Origin: an uncultured Bacteroidales bacterium | Lineage (GTDB): Bacteria > Bacteroidota > Bacteroidia > Bacteroidales > FEN-979 | Assembly (NCBI GenBank): GCA_903845055.1 | Contig: CAIMWF010000147.1 | Coordinates: 1 to 64,000 of the forward strand | Direction: 5' to 3' | DNA: 64,000 nt | Shown here: in pieces, positions 52,505 through 60,873 of the stretch | Layout: every line of letters starts with the position of its first letter | Position numbering within the stretch: the first letter of the stretch is position 1 | The notes under the pieces: generated by a model | Seen by the model: the letters and a program-made list of their open reading frames with translations, nothing else | Databases searched by the model: none | Told to the model about the DNA's origin: nothing | Position numbers and translations under genes: made by a program

Positions 52505-54222
52505 CTGTTTTCTGTTGATGTTCTTATTACATGGAGCAACTCCATATTCTGTCCGCTGCCCGGCTTCGCCAGGAACTTTTCATACAGGTCGAGGATGACA
52601 GGGTTCTTGTGCGATACTTTGATGATCTCTTCATCATCCACATCATAAAGTGCTTTCATCCTTGCCTTGAGGTTTTTTTCATCGCCGCCGCGCATCTGTC
52701 CTCCGCCGTTGATGCATCCGTAAGGGCATGCCATCACCTCGATGATCTGGTAGTCGGCCCGTCCGGCTTCAACTTCATCCAATAACGTCTTTGCACTGGC
52801 AAGCCCGTTAACGGCTGCTACGCTGAAAAAGGTTTTACCGGCCTTTACCCTGGCCTCCTTTTTGTTTTTTAATCCACGTAATTCGTTGATTTTTATTGGA
52901 TTCAATTCCTGTCCTGTTATCATAAAATGAACCGTACGCATCAGGGCTTCCAGGTGTCCCCCGGAGATGCCGAACAGGTTACCGGCCGAACTCCGCATGC
53001 TGAAAGCCGTGTCGGATGGTTCTGGCTCGAGGCTGTTCATTTCAATGCCCAGTAGACGTATCATTTTGACCAGTTCCCTGGTGGTGAGAACGGCGTCAAC
53101 GTTGCAGGTGATGCCGTCTTTCATCCGGTCCGACGCAGCTTCATGCTTTTTGGCAGTGCAGGGCATCACCGACACCACGAAAACGTTTTCAGGTTTCTGT
53201 CCCGCCGAGGTGGAGATGTAATTTTTTATGAGCCGGCCCATGATCTGCTGCGGTGAATTTGCAGTCGACAGGTTCGGCAGCCAGTGGGGCCTTGATTCCT
53301 CCACGTATCTAACCCAACCCGGGCAGCAGGAGGTGAGCATTGGCAGGTTTTCATGTTTGTTCAGCCTGCTGACAAATTCTGATGCCTCTTCCATAATCGC
53401 CAGGTCGGCAGCCATGGAAACATCAAAGACCTGCTTGAACCCCAGTTTTTTCAATGCTGATCGCAAGAGGTTCAGGATGTCCTTGCTCGCTTTGATGTTG
53501 AATGCCTCAGCAACAGAACCGGGGATGGTCGGTGAAAACTGGATTACCGGGAACAGTTCAGGATTGCTCAGGGCATCAAGCACCACCTGGAAGTTTGATT
53601 TTTCGGTCAGGGCGGCAGTTGGGCATACCATGATGCACTGTCCGCATTTGATGCAGCCCTGCATGTTCAGTCCTTTATTGTATGAGGTCCCGATCCTGCT
53701 TTCGCTGCCGCGGCCCACCACGTCGATTGCAAAAGCCCCGATCACCTCGTCGCAGACCCGGATACAGCGGCCGCACAGGACACATTTTGCCGGATCACGC
53801 ACGATGGAACTGCACGCCTTGTCGATCTGTACCTGGCGACGTTTGCCATGGTATTTACGTTCACGGATATTCATCCCGGCGGCAAGTTCCTGCAATTCAC
53901 AGCTCCCGTTCCTTTCGCAATAGTGACAATCGTCGGGATGACCGGCAAGCAGCAATTCCACGAGGATCTTCCTGGCTTTCAGTACCCTGGGTGAATGGGT
54001 CTTGATTTTCATCCACTCCGTCACAAAGTGCGAACAGGATGGCACAAGTTCGGAGATCCCATCAACTTCAACGACACACATCCGGCACCCGCCCGAGGGT
54101 GAAAAGCCATTCATGTAACAGAGGGTGGGCACCTGGATACCAATCCTGTCGAGCACATTTTTGATGGTTTCTCCACGCTTGGCCGATACCTCCTGGTCGT
54201 TAATCTCAATATTGAATTGCAT
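52501..54222 (-). CDS. hydA: Catalytic [FeFe]-hydrogenase subunit (HydA type), set 1
   Basis: The H2-evolving or H2-oxidising subunit of a multimeric NAD-linked hydrogenase, 573 residues. N-terminal 2Fe-2S (C35, C46, C49, C63), a His-ligated 4Fe-4S (H95, C99, C102, C108), two 4Fe-4S ferredoxin clusters (C147-C157 and C190-C200), then the H domain with intact motifs TSCCPGW (297-303), MPCTAKKHE and MACPYGCINGGG. Proton-path residues (C299, E279, E282) are present. It follows the NuoF-like gene by 8 bp, and its stop overlaps the fused sensor kinase gene. A catalytically active enzyme is expected. Confidence 0.96.
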   Translation of the reverse strand: MQFNIEINDQEVSAKRGETIKNVLDRIGIQVPTLCYMNGFSPSGGCRMCVVEVDGISELVPSCSHFVTEWMKIKTHSPRVLKARKILVELLLAGHPDDCHYCERNGSCELQELAAGMNIRERKYHGKRRQVQIDKACSSIVRDPAKCVLCGRCIRVCDEVIGAFAIDVVGRGSESRIGTSYNKGLNMQGCIKCGQCIMVCPTAALTEKSNFQVVLDALSNPELFPVIQFSPTIPGSVAEAFNIKASKDILNLLRSALKKLGFKQVFDVSMAADLAIMEEASEFVSRLNKHENLPMLTSCCPGWVRYVEESRPHWLPNLSTANSPQQIMGRLIKNYISTSAGQKPENVFVVSVMPCTAKKHEAASDRMKDGITCNVDAVLTTRELVKMIRLLGIEMNSLEPEPSDTAFSMRSSAGNLFGISGGHLEALMRTVHFMITGQELNPIKINELRGLKNKKEARVKAGKTFFSVAAVNGLASAKTLLDEVEAGRADYQIIEVMACPYGCINGGGQMRGGDEKNLKARMKALYDVDDEEIIKVSHKNPVILDLYEKFLAKPGSGQNMELLHVIRTSTENR

Positions 54223-54230
54223 GGCAGCCG

Positions 54231-56180
54231 TTATTTGAAGTAAATAGCGTTGAACTTACAACAGTCAAAACAGATACCGCAGCCGGTACATTTTGACTCC
54301 ACGATGAAATGGGGTAATTTTACACTCCCGATGATGGCATTTTCAGGACATTTTTTCTTGCAGATGTTGCAACCGTTGCAGGCCTCGACATCGATAAAAA
54401 ATGTCCGCAGGTCATGACAAATCCCCGCCTTGCATTTCCTGTCAAAAATATGTTCCTCGTATTCCTCCCTGAACCATTTCAGAGATGACAATACCGGGTT
54501 CGGGGCATTTCGTCCAAGACCGCAAAGGGAGGTATCGCGGATCACTTCGGCAAGGCTCTCTAGTTCCACAACACCCTTGAACCGTTCAAGGGTTTCATGC
54601 GAGCTGTCTTCCCTCGGCCGGCGCGTGATCTCTTCGAGAATGTTCCGCATCCGCCTGGTCCCCTCCCGGCAGGGAATGCATTTGCCGCAGCTCTCTTTCT
54701 GGAGGAACTCCATGAAATATTTCGACAGGTTAACCATGCAGGTATCCTCATCGAGGATGATGATGCCTCCCAGCCCCAGTGACGATCCTAGCGCCCGGAG
54801 TGATTCATAACCGACGGGGGTATTAAGGTCCTGCACCGGGAGGCAAACGCCGGAAGGCCCGCCGAACTGGACGGCCTTCAGCTGTTTGTTGCCCTTGGTT
54901 CCTCCTGCAATGGAAACGACGATATCGGAAATGGTGGTCCCCATCTCAATTTCGATAAAACCCGTATGGGTCGCCTTGCCGGCGATGCTGAATATTTTTG
55001 TTCCCCGGCTTTCCCTGATCCCGATGGATTTGAACCAGCCGGGGCCGTTTTCCATGATGGAGGGAATGTTGGCCAGTGTTTCGATGTTGTTGACGATGGT
55101 GGGGTGACCGAACAAACCTTTCTCGGCAGGGAAGGGCGGTTTCGACTGCGGGATGCCGCGTTTGCCTTCAATACTGGCAATCAGCGCGGTTTCCTCCCCG
55201 CATACAAACGCCCCGGCCCCCTGCCGGATATGGATATGCAGGTTGAATCCACTGTTGAAAATGTTTTCACCGACAAATCCGTATTCTTTTGCCTGTGAAA
55301 GCGCCTTCTCGAGAATGACCAGCGACTGCTCGTAATCGGACCTCACGTAAATGTAGGCGTTGCTCGCTCCTATGGCATAGGCCGAGATGGCAATTCCTTC
55401 GATGACCCTGTGGGGGTCGCCTTCAATAATGGCACGGTTCATGAATGCGCCCGGGTCACTTTCATCGGCATTACAGATGAGGTATTTCTGATCACTGCCG
55501 GTACCGAGGGCAAGCGCCCACTTCTTCCCGGTGGGATAACCTCCGCCTCCGCGCCCCCGGAGTTCACTCTGGTCCACAATCTCGCAAACTTTGTCGGACG
55601 TATAATTCAGGACGGTTTTATAGAGGGACCTATAACCACCGTGGGCAATATAGTCGTCAACCGACCAGGGTGAAATGATCCCCGAATTGCGGAGAATATT
55701 CCTGTGTTGCAACGCGAAAAACGGCATTTGCAGGACATAGGGCATGTTGGCCCAGTCTTCGTGACCGGGATGTTTATATTGACCCAGCACCGTCTCTTCT
55801 AACAGCAGGTGATGGAATACAGCGTCAAGCAATCCCTCCACGCGGTCTTCAGTTGCGTGATGGAATGATATCCGCGATTTGCCAGGCAACTGTACGTCGA
55901 GCAGCGGTTCCATTGAACACAGGCCGATGCAGCCCACATGGATAATTTCGGCATCCAGGTTGTTTTTTTCCAGGTATTGTTCAACGGCTGTCAGGGTGTT
56001 CCCCGCCCCTGCGATCAGGCCGCAAGTGCCCGTTCCGATATAGATAACCGGGTGGATGACCTTGTCGCGTTTTACCAGGGCAAGCCGGTCCGAATTGGCT
56101 TTATCGAAGATGGTGGAATAACTTTTCAGGATTTTTTCGACCAGAAATTCTTTATTTTCCGGGGTGTTCAGAATGGCCAT
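54231..56180 (-). CDS. hydB: NuoF-like flavoprotein subunit of hydrogenase (HydB type), set 1
   Basis: The NAD(H)- and FMN-binding subunit, 649 residues. An N-terminal thioredoxin-like 2Fe-2S domain (about 40-125, ending GCIGLCSMEP) precedes the NuoF core with FMN/NADH motif GRGGGGYPTGKKW near 209-221 and CNADESDPGAF near 237-247. The 4Fe-4S site SCGKCIPCREGTRRM is near 496-510, and a C-terminal 2x[4Fe-4S] ferredoxin (CNGCNICKKKC and CTGCGICFDCC) is near 595-640. It starts one base after the NuoE-like stop and ends 8 bp before hydA. Together they form an electron-bifurcating or NADH-dependent complex. Confidence 0.95.
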   Translation of the reverse strand: MAILNTPENKEFLVEKILKSYSTIFDKANSDRLALVKRDKVIHPVIYIGTGTCGLIAGAGNTLTAVEQYLEKNNLDAEIIHVGCIGLCSMEPLLDVQLPGKSRISFHHATEDRVEGLLDAVFHHLLLEETVLGQYKHPGHEDWANMPYVLQMPFFALQHRNILRNSGIISPWSVDDYIAHGGYRSLYKTVLNYTSDKVCEIVDQSELRGRGGGGYPTGKKWALALGTGSDQKYLICNADESDPGAFMNRAIIEGDPHRVIEGIAISAYAIGASNAYIYVRSDYEQSLVILEKALSQAKEYGFVGENIFNSGFNLHIHIRQGAGAFVCGEETALIASIEGKRGIPQSKPPFPAEKGLFGHPTIVNNIETLANIPSIMENGPGWFKSIGIRESRGTKIFSIAGKATHTGFIEIEMGTTISDIVVSIAGGTKGNKQLKAVQFGGPSGVCLPVQDLNTPVGYESLRALGSSLGLGGIIILDEDTCMVNLSKYFMEFLQKESCGKCIPCREGTRRMRNILEEITRRPREDSSHETLERFKGVVELESLAEVIRDTSLCGLGRNAPNPVLSSLKWFREEYEEHIFDRKCKAGICHDLRTFFIDVEACNGCNICKKKCPENAIIGSVKLPHFIVESKCTGCGICFDCCKFNAIYFK

Positions 56181-56181
56181 C

Positions 56182-56646
56182 TTATTCTGTTTTTTCTTTG
56201 AGAGAATGGATGATACGGGTTAATGCTTCCGGGGTAACATGAGGGTGGTAGACGTCGTTGATGCGGATTACCGGTGCTGATTCACAGGCTCCCATGCAAT
56301 TCACCAGCTCCAGGCTGTACCTTCGGTCCCTGCTGGTTGTTCCGGCTTTCAGTTTCAACTGCTTTTCAAGTTCACCCAGGTATGACAGCGAACCATGCAG
56401 GTGGCAGGCGGTGCCCCGGCACAGCTGGACATGATACAGGCCATGGGGCCTGAACCTGAACTGGTCGTAAAATGCCGCGACACTGAAGACCTTGTTGACC
56501 GGCATGTTCAGGGTGCGGCCGACTTCGGCGATCAGGTCATCTGTCAGGTAACCGTTGACCTGTTGTACCTCCTGCAGGATGGGCAGCAGCGAATCTTTCC
56601 TGTTCGCAGGGTACCGGACAAGAATTTTTTCAAGAATTTCGTTCAT
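56182..56646 (-). CDS. hydC: NuoE-like 2Fe-2S subunit of hydrogenase (HydC type), set 1
   Basis: A small electron-transfer subunit of about 154 residues. A helical N-terminus is followed by the thioredoxin-like domain with 2Fe-2S ligands in CRGTACHLHGS near 84-94 and CMGACESAP near 124-132. The ATG at 56646 is preferred to the one at 56658 by comparison with subunit lengths and start sequence. First gene of the minus-strand hydrogenase operon, under the promoter at 56677 and the Rex-like site at 56715. Confidence 0.93.
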   Translation of the reverse strand: MNEILEKILVRYPANRKDSLLPILQEVQQVNGYLTDDLIAEVGRTLNMPVNKVFSVAAFYDQFRFRPHGLYHVQLCRGTACHLHGSLSYLGELEKQLKLKAGTTSRDRRYSLELVNCMGACESAPVIRINDVYHPHVTPEALTRIIHSLKEKTE

Positions 56647-56676
56647 AAGACAAAACAAAATAGAGTATCTGCTTTA

Positions 56677-56684
56677 CAAAAATA
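56677..56684 (-). promoter_or_regulatory. -7 promoter element of the hydCBA operon (TATTTTTG, minus)
   Basis: A TAnnTTTG match on the minus strand 31 bp before the hydC ATG. No clear TTTG -33 element is seen at the expected distance, which fits an activated or otherwise regulated promoter. Confidence 0.5.
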
Positions 56685-56714
56685 ACGTTTTAATCTTAAT
56701 AATGACATTTTTAA

Positions 56715-56732
56715 TTGTGAAATATTTAGCAA
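56715..56732. promoter_or_regulatory. Rex-operator-like palindrome
   Basis: TTGTGAAATATTTAGCAA has the 7-4-7 layout of Rex sites (consensus TTGTGAANNNNTTCACAA or TTGTTAANNNNTTAACAA), with a full left arm and a right arm matching the TTAACAA variant at six of seven bases. It lies in the 120-bp divergent region between hydC and the hydrogenase-PAS gene, so one bound Rex dimer could control both directions. The rex gene is in the same locus. Confidence 0.55.
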
Positions 56733-56766
56733 TGTGAATAATTAAACAAATATTTTTAGGGACAAA

Positions 56767-58707
56767 ATGCATATTATTTTTCGATCAATGAACCGGATTA
56801 CCGCAGATATTCCTAATTTTGACATGAACAACAACACTATGCCCGACGAACCTCTCTTTCATATTTCGCACAAAACCTGTGTCAGGTGTTATTCCTGTGT
56901 CAGGATATGCCCCGTGAAGGCCATCAGGGTTGATGTGAACACCGAATTTCCGTCGATCCTTCCCGAACGCTGCATCGGCTGCGGAAGCTGCTACCGGGCC
57001 TGTTCACCGCATTCCATCTCCTACCGCAGTTCTTCCGGACAGACCAAGGAGCTGCTATCCTCCGGCATGCCGGTGGCCGCCATCTGCGACCCCTCCATTT
57101 CCGGTGAGTTCCACGATATTACCGACTACCGGAAATTTGTTGAGATGATCAGGCAACTTGGCTTTTCATACGTCATTGAAGCTTCCTTTGGCGTCGACCT
57201 GGTGGCCTTGCAATACAAGGAACTTTTCGATGATTTCAGGGGGAAATACCACATCACCGCGAATTGTCCCGCGGTGGTGGCTTTTATTGAAAAATACCAC
57301 CCCGAACTCATCAACAACCTGGCACCAGTGGTTTCGCCCATGGTGGCGACCGCGAAGGTGGTGCACCGGAAATTCGGGACTGACGTGAAGGTGGTGTTTA
57401 TCGGGCCTTGCATCGCCTCCAAGGATGAAGCCCTCCGGTATGACGGGGATGCGAAAATTGATGCCGTGCTCACGTTCGTTGAACTGCGCGGGTTGTTTAC
57501 CGAATTCAACATCCGCGAGAGCCAGGTCGAATTTTCGGAATTCGATCCGCCCCTCGGCCACAAAGGATCACTTTATCCCATCAGCAACGGCATCCTTCAG
57601 GCGGCCGACATCAGCGAGGACCTGCTCACGGGAAGCGTCATCACCACCGAAGGCCGGAACAACATGCTCGACGCGGTCAAGGAATTTGATTCCCGCATTG
57701 AGCTGATCAGGAGGAACTTCAACATTTTTTACGATGAAGGTTGCCTCATGGGACCCGGAACATCGCCCGGCGGAGAAAAATTCCTGCGCATGACCCTGGT
57801 TACCGATTATGCCAACAAACGCCTCATTACCCTCGACAAGGAGGCATGGGAACAGGATATGGCATCCTTCGCCGGTCTCGATCTCGGCAGGGAATTCCAG
57901 GCCGACGACCAGCGTCTGCCGGTCCCCGGTGACGAAACCATCGAGGAAATGCTGAAAATGATGAACCGCGAAGGCCAGATGCACAACGACATCGGATGCG
58001 AGGCCTGTGGATATTCCAACTGCCGCGATCTTGCAATAGCCATCTCCCAGGGGCTGGCTACCACCGAGATGTGCCATATCTTCAGCGGTCATAACCGTCA
58101 GGAATACATCCAGACCCTGCGGACCGCCAATGAAACGCTGGCCAAAACCAAAATCGCCCTGAAGGAATCGGAAGAAAAGGCCAGGCACGAACAGGAGGCC
58201 CAGAAAGAATCCTCCGAGATCATCTCCATCATGCTTCAGAACCTGCTTTCGGGCGTGGTGATCGTGGATGAAGAACTCAGGATCTACCAGTCAAACAAGG
58301 CCTTCATCCGGATCGTCGGTGAAGAGGCGGCCCTGATCGACGAGGTCATCCCGGGGCTGGTCGGCGCCGACCTTAAAACGTTGCTCCCGGTTCACTTTTA
58401 CAAGATGTTTTCGTATGTCCTTTCGTCCGATGAACCCATTGAAAATAAAGATGTTCAGTATGAGGATAACAAGCTGGGGGTCTCCATTTTTCCCATCAGG
58501 AGCCATAAATATGTCGGGGGAATTCTCCGCGACATGTACACCCCGGAGGTCAGGAAAGAACAGATCATCACCAGGCTCACCGAGGTGGTCGACGAAAATT
58601 TCGACATGGTCCAGAAGATCGCCTACCTTTTAGGAGAAGGTGCTTCCAAGACCGAGCAGATGCTGAATTCAGTGATCAATTCGTATAAGAATCCTGGTAA
58701 GAAATGA
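56767..58707 (+). CDS. [FeFe]-hydrogenase-like sensor with PAS domain
   Basis: A protein of up to 646 residues, organised like the fused sensor kinase. 2x[4Fe-4S] ferredoxin (CVRCYSCVRICP near 38-49, CIGCGSCYRAC near 69-79), hydrogenase-like domain with NCPAVVAFI in place of TSCCPGW, GPCIASKDE, and FYDEGCLMGPG (one Cys fewer than the kinase homologue), then a CxxCGYxxC Fe-S domain (near 415-445). A coiled coil and a PAS domain (about 495-600) end it. The start is uncertain: ATGs at 56767, 56824 and 56839 all precede the first cluster. The SpoIIE phosphatase gene follows 302 bp later. Confidence 0.88.
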   Translation: MHIIFRSMNRITADIPNFDMNNNTMPDEPLFHISHKTCVRCYSCVRICPVKAIRVDVNTEFPSILPERCIGCGSCYRACSPHSISYRSSSGQTKELLSSGMPVAAICDPSISGEFHDITDYRKFVEMIRQLGFSYVIEASFGVDLVALQYKELFDDFRGKYHITANCPAVVAFIEKYHPELINNLAPVVSPMVATAKVVHRKFGTDVKVVFIGPCIASKDEALRYDGDAKIDAVLTFVELRGLFTEFNIRESQVEFSEFDPPLGHKGSLYPISNGILQAADISEDLLTGSVITTEGRNNMLDAVKEFDSRIELIRRNFNIFYDEGCLMGPGTSPGGEKFLRMTLVTDYANKRLITLDKEAWEQDMASFAGLDLGREFQADDQRLPVPGDETIEEMLKMMNREGQMHNDIGCEACGYSNCRDLAIAISQGLATTEMCHIFSGHNRQEYIQTLRTANETLAKTKIALKESEEKARHEQEAQKESSEIISIMLQNLLSGVVIVDEELRIYQSNKAFIRIVGEEAALIDEVIPGLVGADLKTLLPVHFYKMFSYVLSSDEPIENKDVQYEDNKLGVSIFPIRSHKYVGGILRDMYTPEVRKEQIITRLTEVVDENFDMVQKIAYLLGEGASKTEQMLNSVINSYKNPGKK

Positions 58708-58784
58708 TTTTTTATTTCAGATTTCAAATTTCAGATATCATATTTCACATATACCAGATATAGTTAACATTAACTTTTTTTACC

Positions 58785-58886
58785 ACAGAGAATCGGCGGA
58801 GGATGGAGGTCACTAAAAATTCATCTGAGTTTGGAAAATTTCAATTTTCGACCTCTGTATTTTCTCCGTGCCTCTGTGTTAAAATA
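58785..58886. repeat. CACAGAG-armed inverted repeat element
   Basis: Imperfect inverted arms ACCACAGAGAATCGGCGGA and its counterpart (reverse complement of TCTCCGTGCCTCTGTGTT) flank about 50 bp. Sequences of this type (CACAGAG-rich terminal repeats) are recurrent in several bacterial genomes and may be non-autonomous mobile or strand-slippage elements. Confidence 0.7.
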
Positions 58887-58973
58887 CACTGATTGAACAC
58901 CGGAGTATGATTTTTAAAATCTGCAAATAGTGCCACAAAACTTTAACCCCTATATCCAGGCTATGTTCATTAA

Positions 58974-59001
58974 ATCGTATATCGTATATCGTAATTCGTA
59001 A
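58974..59001. repeat. Degenerate tandem repeat, CGTATAT 7-mer unit
   Basis: Units CGTATAT, CGTATAT, CGTAATT, CGTAAAT directly upstream of the GTG start of the phosphatase gene, and possibly containing its promoter. Confidence 0.8.
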
Positions 59002-59009
59002 ATTTACCT

Positions 59010-60194
59010 GTGGACGAAAAATTCTTCATCGAAGTAAACTGTCAGCAAAAATGCCACGGCGAGGCGCGGGTTTGCGGCGATGTCTTTCTTTCCCGTCGTA
59101 TCAAGGAGGAGGGCAGGATCATCATCGTGCTGTCCGACGGCATGGGGCATGGCATCAAGGCCAACATGCTCGGGATTCTCACGGCGACCCTGGCCGTAAA
59201 TTTCACCCAGGAACACAAGAGTGTCCAGAAGATCACGGAGATCATCATGAAAACGCTCCCGGTCGATAGTGTCAAGCAGATGAACTATTCCACCTTCACC
59301 ATCGTTGAAATCGACGTGGAGGGCCAGGTTTCGATCCTGGAATATGAAAATCCGAAAACGATGATCTTTCGCGGGTTGCATCTTTTCGAGCCGGAGTGGA
59401 ACTGCGTTGTACTTGAAGGTGATCGTTATGCAGGGAAGGAGGTGCTTTCAACCACCTTCAGGCCGCAGAAGGAGGACCGGATTGTTTTCTGTTCCGACGG
59501 TGTAACCCAGTCGGGACTCGGAAGCGAACGCTTCCTGATGGGCTGGGGACCCGAAAACCTTCAGAAATTTGTCGAGGAGGCCATCCGTGAAGAAAGGGAC
59601 ATTTCGGCTGTAAAACTGGGCACGCGGGTCATCAACAAGGCAAACCAGAACGACAATTTTCATCCCAGCGACGACATCAGCTGCGGGGTGATCTATTTCC
59701 GTGACCCGCGAAAACTGATGATCTTCTCCGGACCCCCGCAGGACCCCGGCAATGATAAAATGTTCACGGGTTTGCTGAAGCAGTTTGAGGGAAAGAAAAT
59801 TGTCTGCGGCGCCACTACCGCCGATATGCTGGCCCGGGAATGGGAGGAGGATATCACCGACAGCAGGGAGATCCTCGACCCCGAACTCCCGCCTGTTTCG
59901 CACATGAACGGTGTCGAGCTTATTACCGAAGGAATCCTGACCTTGAGCAAGGTAAGCGAACTTCTGAAGAAATACAACAACAACCACCCGCTGGGCAGGG
60001 GCCCCGCCGACGAGATCATCCGCTACATCCTCGACAGCGATGAGATCCATTTCCTGGTCGGTACCAACATCAATGTCGCCCACCAGGATCCCACCCTCCC
60101 GGTAGAACTTGAACTCCGGAGAACGGTCGTTCACCGCATTGCCCGCACCCTGGAGGAGAAGTTCCTGAAAGAGGTTACCATGAAGTTCTATTAG
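59010..60194 (+). CDS. SpoIIE-type serine phosphatase
   Basis: A 394-residue PP2C-like phosphatase. The N-terminal half (about 1-230) shows the SpoIIE/RsbU pattern: CGDVFLSRRIKEEGRIIIVLSDGMGHGIKA near 23-52 with its metal-binding Asp, and a DDISCGVIYF segment near 225. The C-terminal part (about 240-390) is not recognised and contains a KIVCGATTADMLA segment. GTG is the start; no upstream ATG fits. It follows the hydrogenase-PAS gene in the same direction and probably acts as its output. No anti-sigma or STAS-domain partner is nearby. Confidence 0.85.
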   Translation: MDEKFFIEVNCQQKCHGEARVCGDVFLSRRIKEEGRIIIVLSDGMGHGIKANMLGILTATLAVNFTQEHKSVQKITEIIMKTLPVDSVKQMNYSTFTIVEIDVEGQVSILEYENPKTMIFRGLHLFEPEWNCVVLEGDRYAGKEVLSTTFRPQKEDRIVFCSDGVTQSGLGSERFLMGWGPENLQKFVEEAIREERDISAVKLGTRVINKANQNDNFHPSDDISCGVIYFRDPRKLMIFSGPPQDPGNDKMFTGLLKQFEGKKIVCGATTADMLAREWEEDITDSREILDPELPPVSHMNGVELITEGILTLSKVSELLKKYNNNHPLGRGPADEIIRYILDSDEIHFLVGTNINVAHQDPTLPVELELRRTVVHRIARTLEEKFLKEVTMKFY

Positions 60195-60199
60195 GAAAA

Positions 60200-60240
60200 A
60201 AGGCAATGGGCAATAGGCAACAGGCAACAGGCAATAGACA
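60200..60240. repeat. Degenerate tandem repeat, GGCAATA 7-mer unit
   Basis: Five to six units of GGCAATG/GGCAATA/GGCAACA directly after the phosphatase stop. Confidence 0.9.
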
Positions 60241-60256
60241 TCATTGACAGGTTGTC

Positions 60257-60298
60257 AAAAAATAAGCCTGCCGGTGAAAACCCGGCAGGCTTATTTTG
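60257..60298. terminator. Bidirectional intrinsic terminator
   Basis: A 14-bp perfect stem (60261-60274 with 60282-60295) with A- and T-rich flanks, placed between the convergent phosphatase and second hydC genes. Confidence 0.92.
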
Positions 60299-60319
60299 TA
60301 AGGGACCAACCTGTTTCGA

Positions 60320-60799
60320 TCAGCCCTGGTATTCTGCAACTATATCCTTGACACCGTCGGGAGACACACGTCCGTAAACCTTTTCACCCACCAGCACCAC
60401 GGGCGCCAGCCCGCAGGCACCCACGCAGCGCAGGCAGCTGAGTGAAAACTTGCCGTCGGCGGTAGTTTCGCCGACCTGGATCTTCAGAACGCGTTTGAAT
60501 TCTTCAAGCACCTTTTCGGCACCGCGCACATAGCATGCGGTACCCAGGCAGATTGAAATCGGGTGCTGTCCTTTCGGAAGCATGGTGAAAAACGAATAAA
60601 AGGTTACCACGCCGTAAACGTGCGCCACCGAGCAATTCAATTCCTTGGCGATCACCTCCTGGATTTCCGCCGGAAGGTAACCGAATATGCTCTGGGCCTT
60701 GTGGAGAACATTGATCAGTTCACCCTTTTCGTTGTTGAACGATTTGCATACCTCCTTCAGTTCTTCAACCTTCCTTTCTGATAACTTTATCTTTGCCAT
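60320..60799 (-). CDS. hydC: NuoE-like 2Fe-2S subunit of hydrogenase (HydC type), set 2
   Basis: A 159-residue NuoE-like subunit. The 2Fe-2S ligands lie in CLGTACYVRGAEK near 85-97 and CLRCVGACGLAP near 122-133. It is similar in plan to the set 1 subunit but differs in sequence, so the two are not recent duplicates. It lies downstream of hydA set 2 (74-bp gap with a tandem repeat), in the order NuoF, HydA, NuoE, which differs from set 1 (NuoE, NuoF, HydA). Confidence 0.93.
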   Translation of the reverse strand: MAKIKLSERKVEELKEVCKSFNNEKGELINVLHKAQSIFGYLPAEIQEVIAKELNCSVAHVYGVVTFYSFFTMLPKGQHPISICLGTACYVRGAEKVLEEFKRVLKIQVGETTADGKFSLSCLRCVGACGLAPVVLVGEKVYGRVSPDGVKDIVAEYQG

Positions 60800-60837
60800 A
60801 ACGATAATTTAAAACTCAAAAATTAATATTCAATTCC

Positions 60838-60868
60838 ACTCGTCATTCGTCACTCGTCACTTGTCATT
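60838..60868. repeat. CGTCACT-type 7-mer tandem repeat
   Basis: Four units (CGTCATT, CGTCACT, CGTCACT, TGTCATT) between hydA and hydC of set 2. Same unit as 37681-37711. Confidence 0.9.
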
Positions 60869-60873
60869 ATCCC

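Larger units (their letters stand above)
58708..59009. other. 302-bp gap with repeat elements
   Basis: No gene is visible. It contains a CACAGAG-type inverted-repeat element (58785-58886) and a CGTATAT-type tandem tract (58974-59001) that runs up to the phosphatase start. Confidence 0.7.

Noticed and set aside
51644..52648. Plus-strand frame of 334 residues opposite the sensor kinase gene
   Set aside because: Antisense shadow of a clearly conserved gene; no family features.
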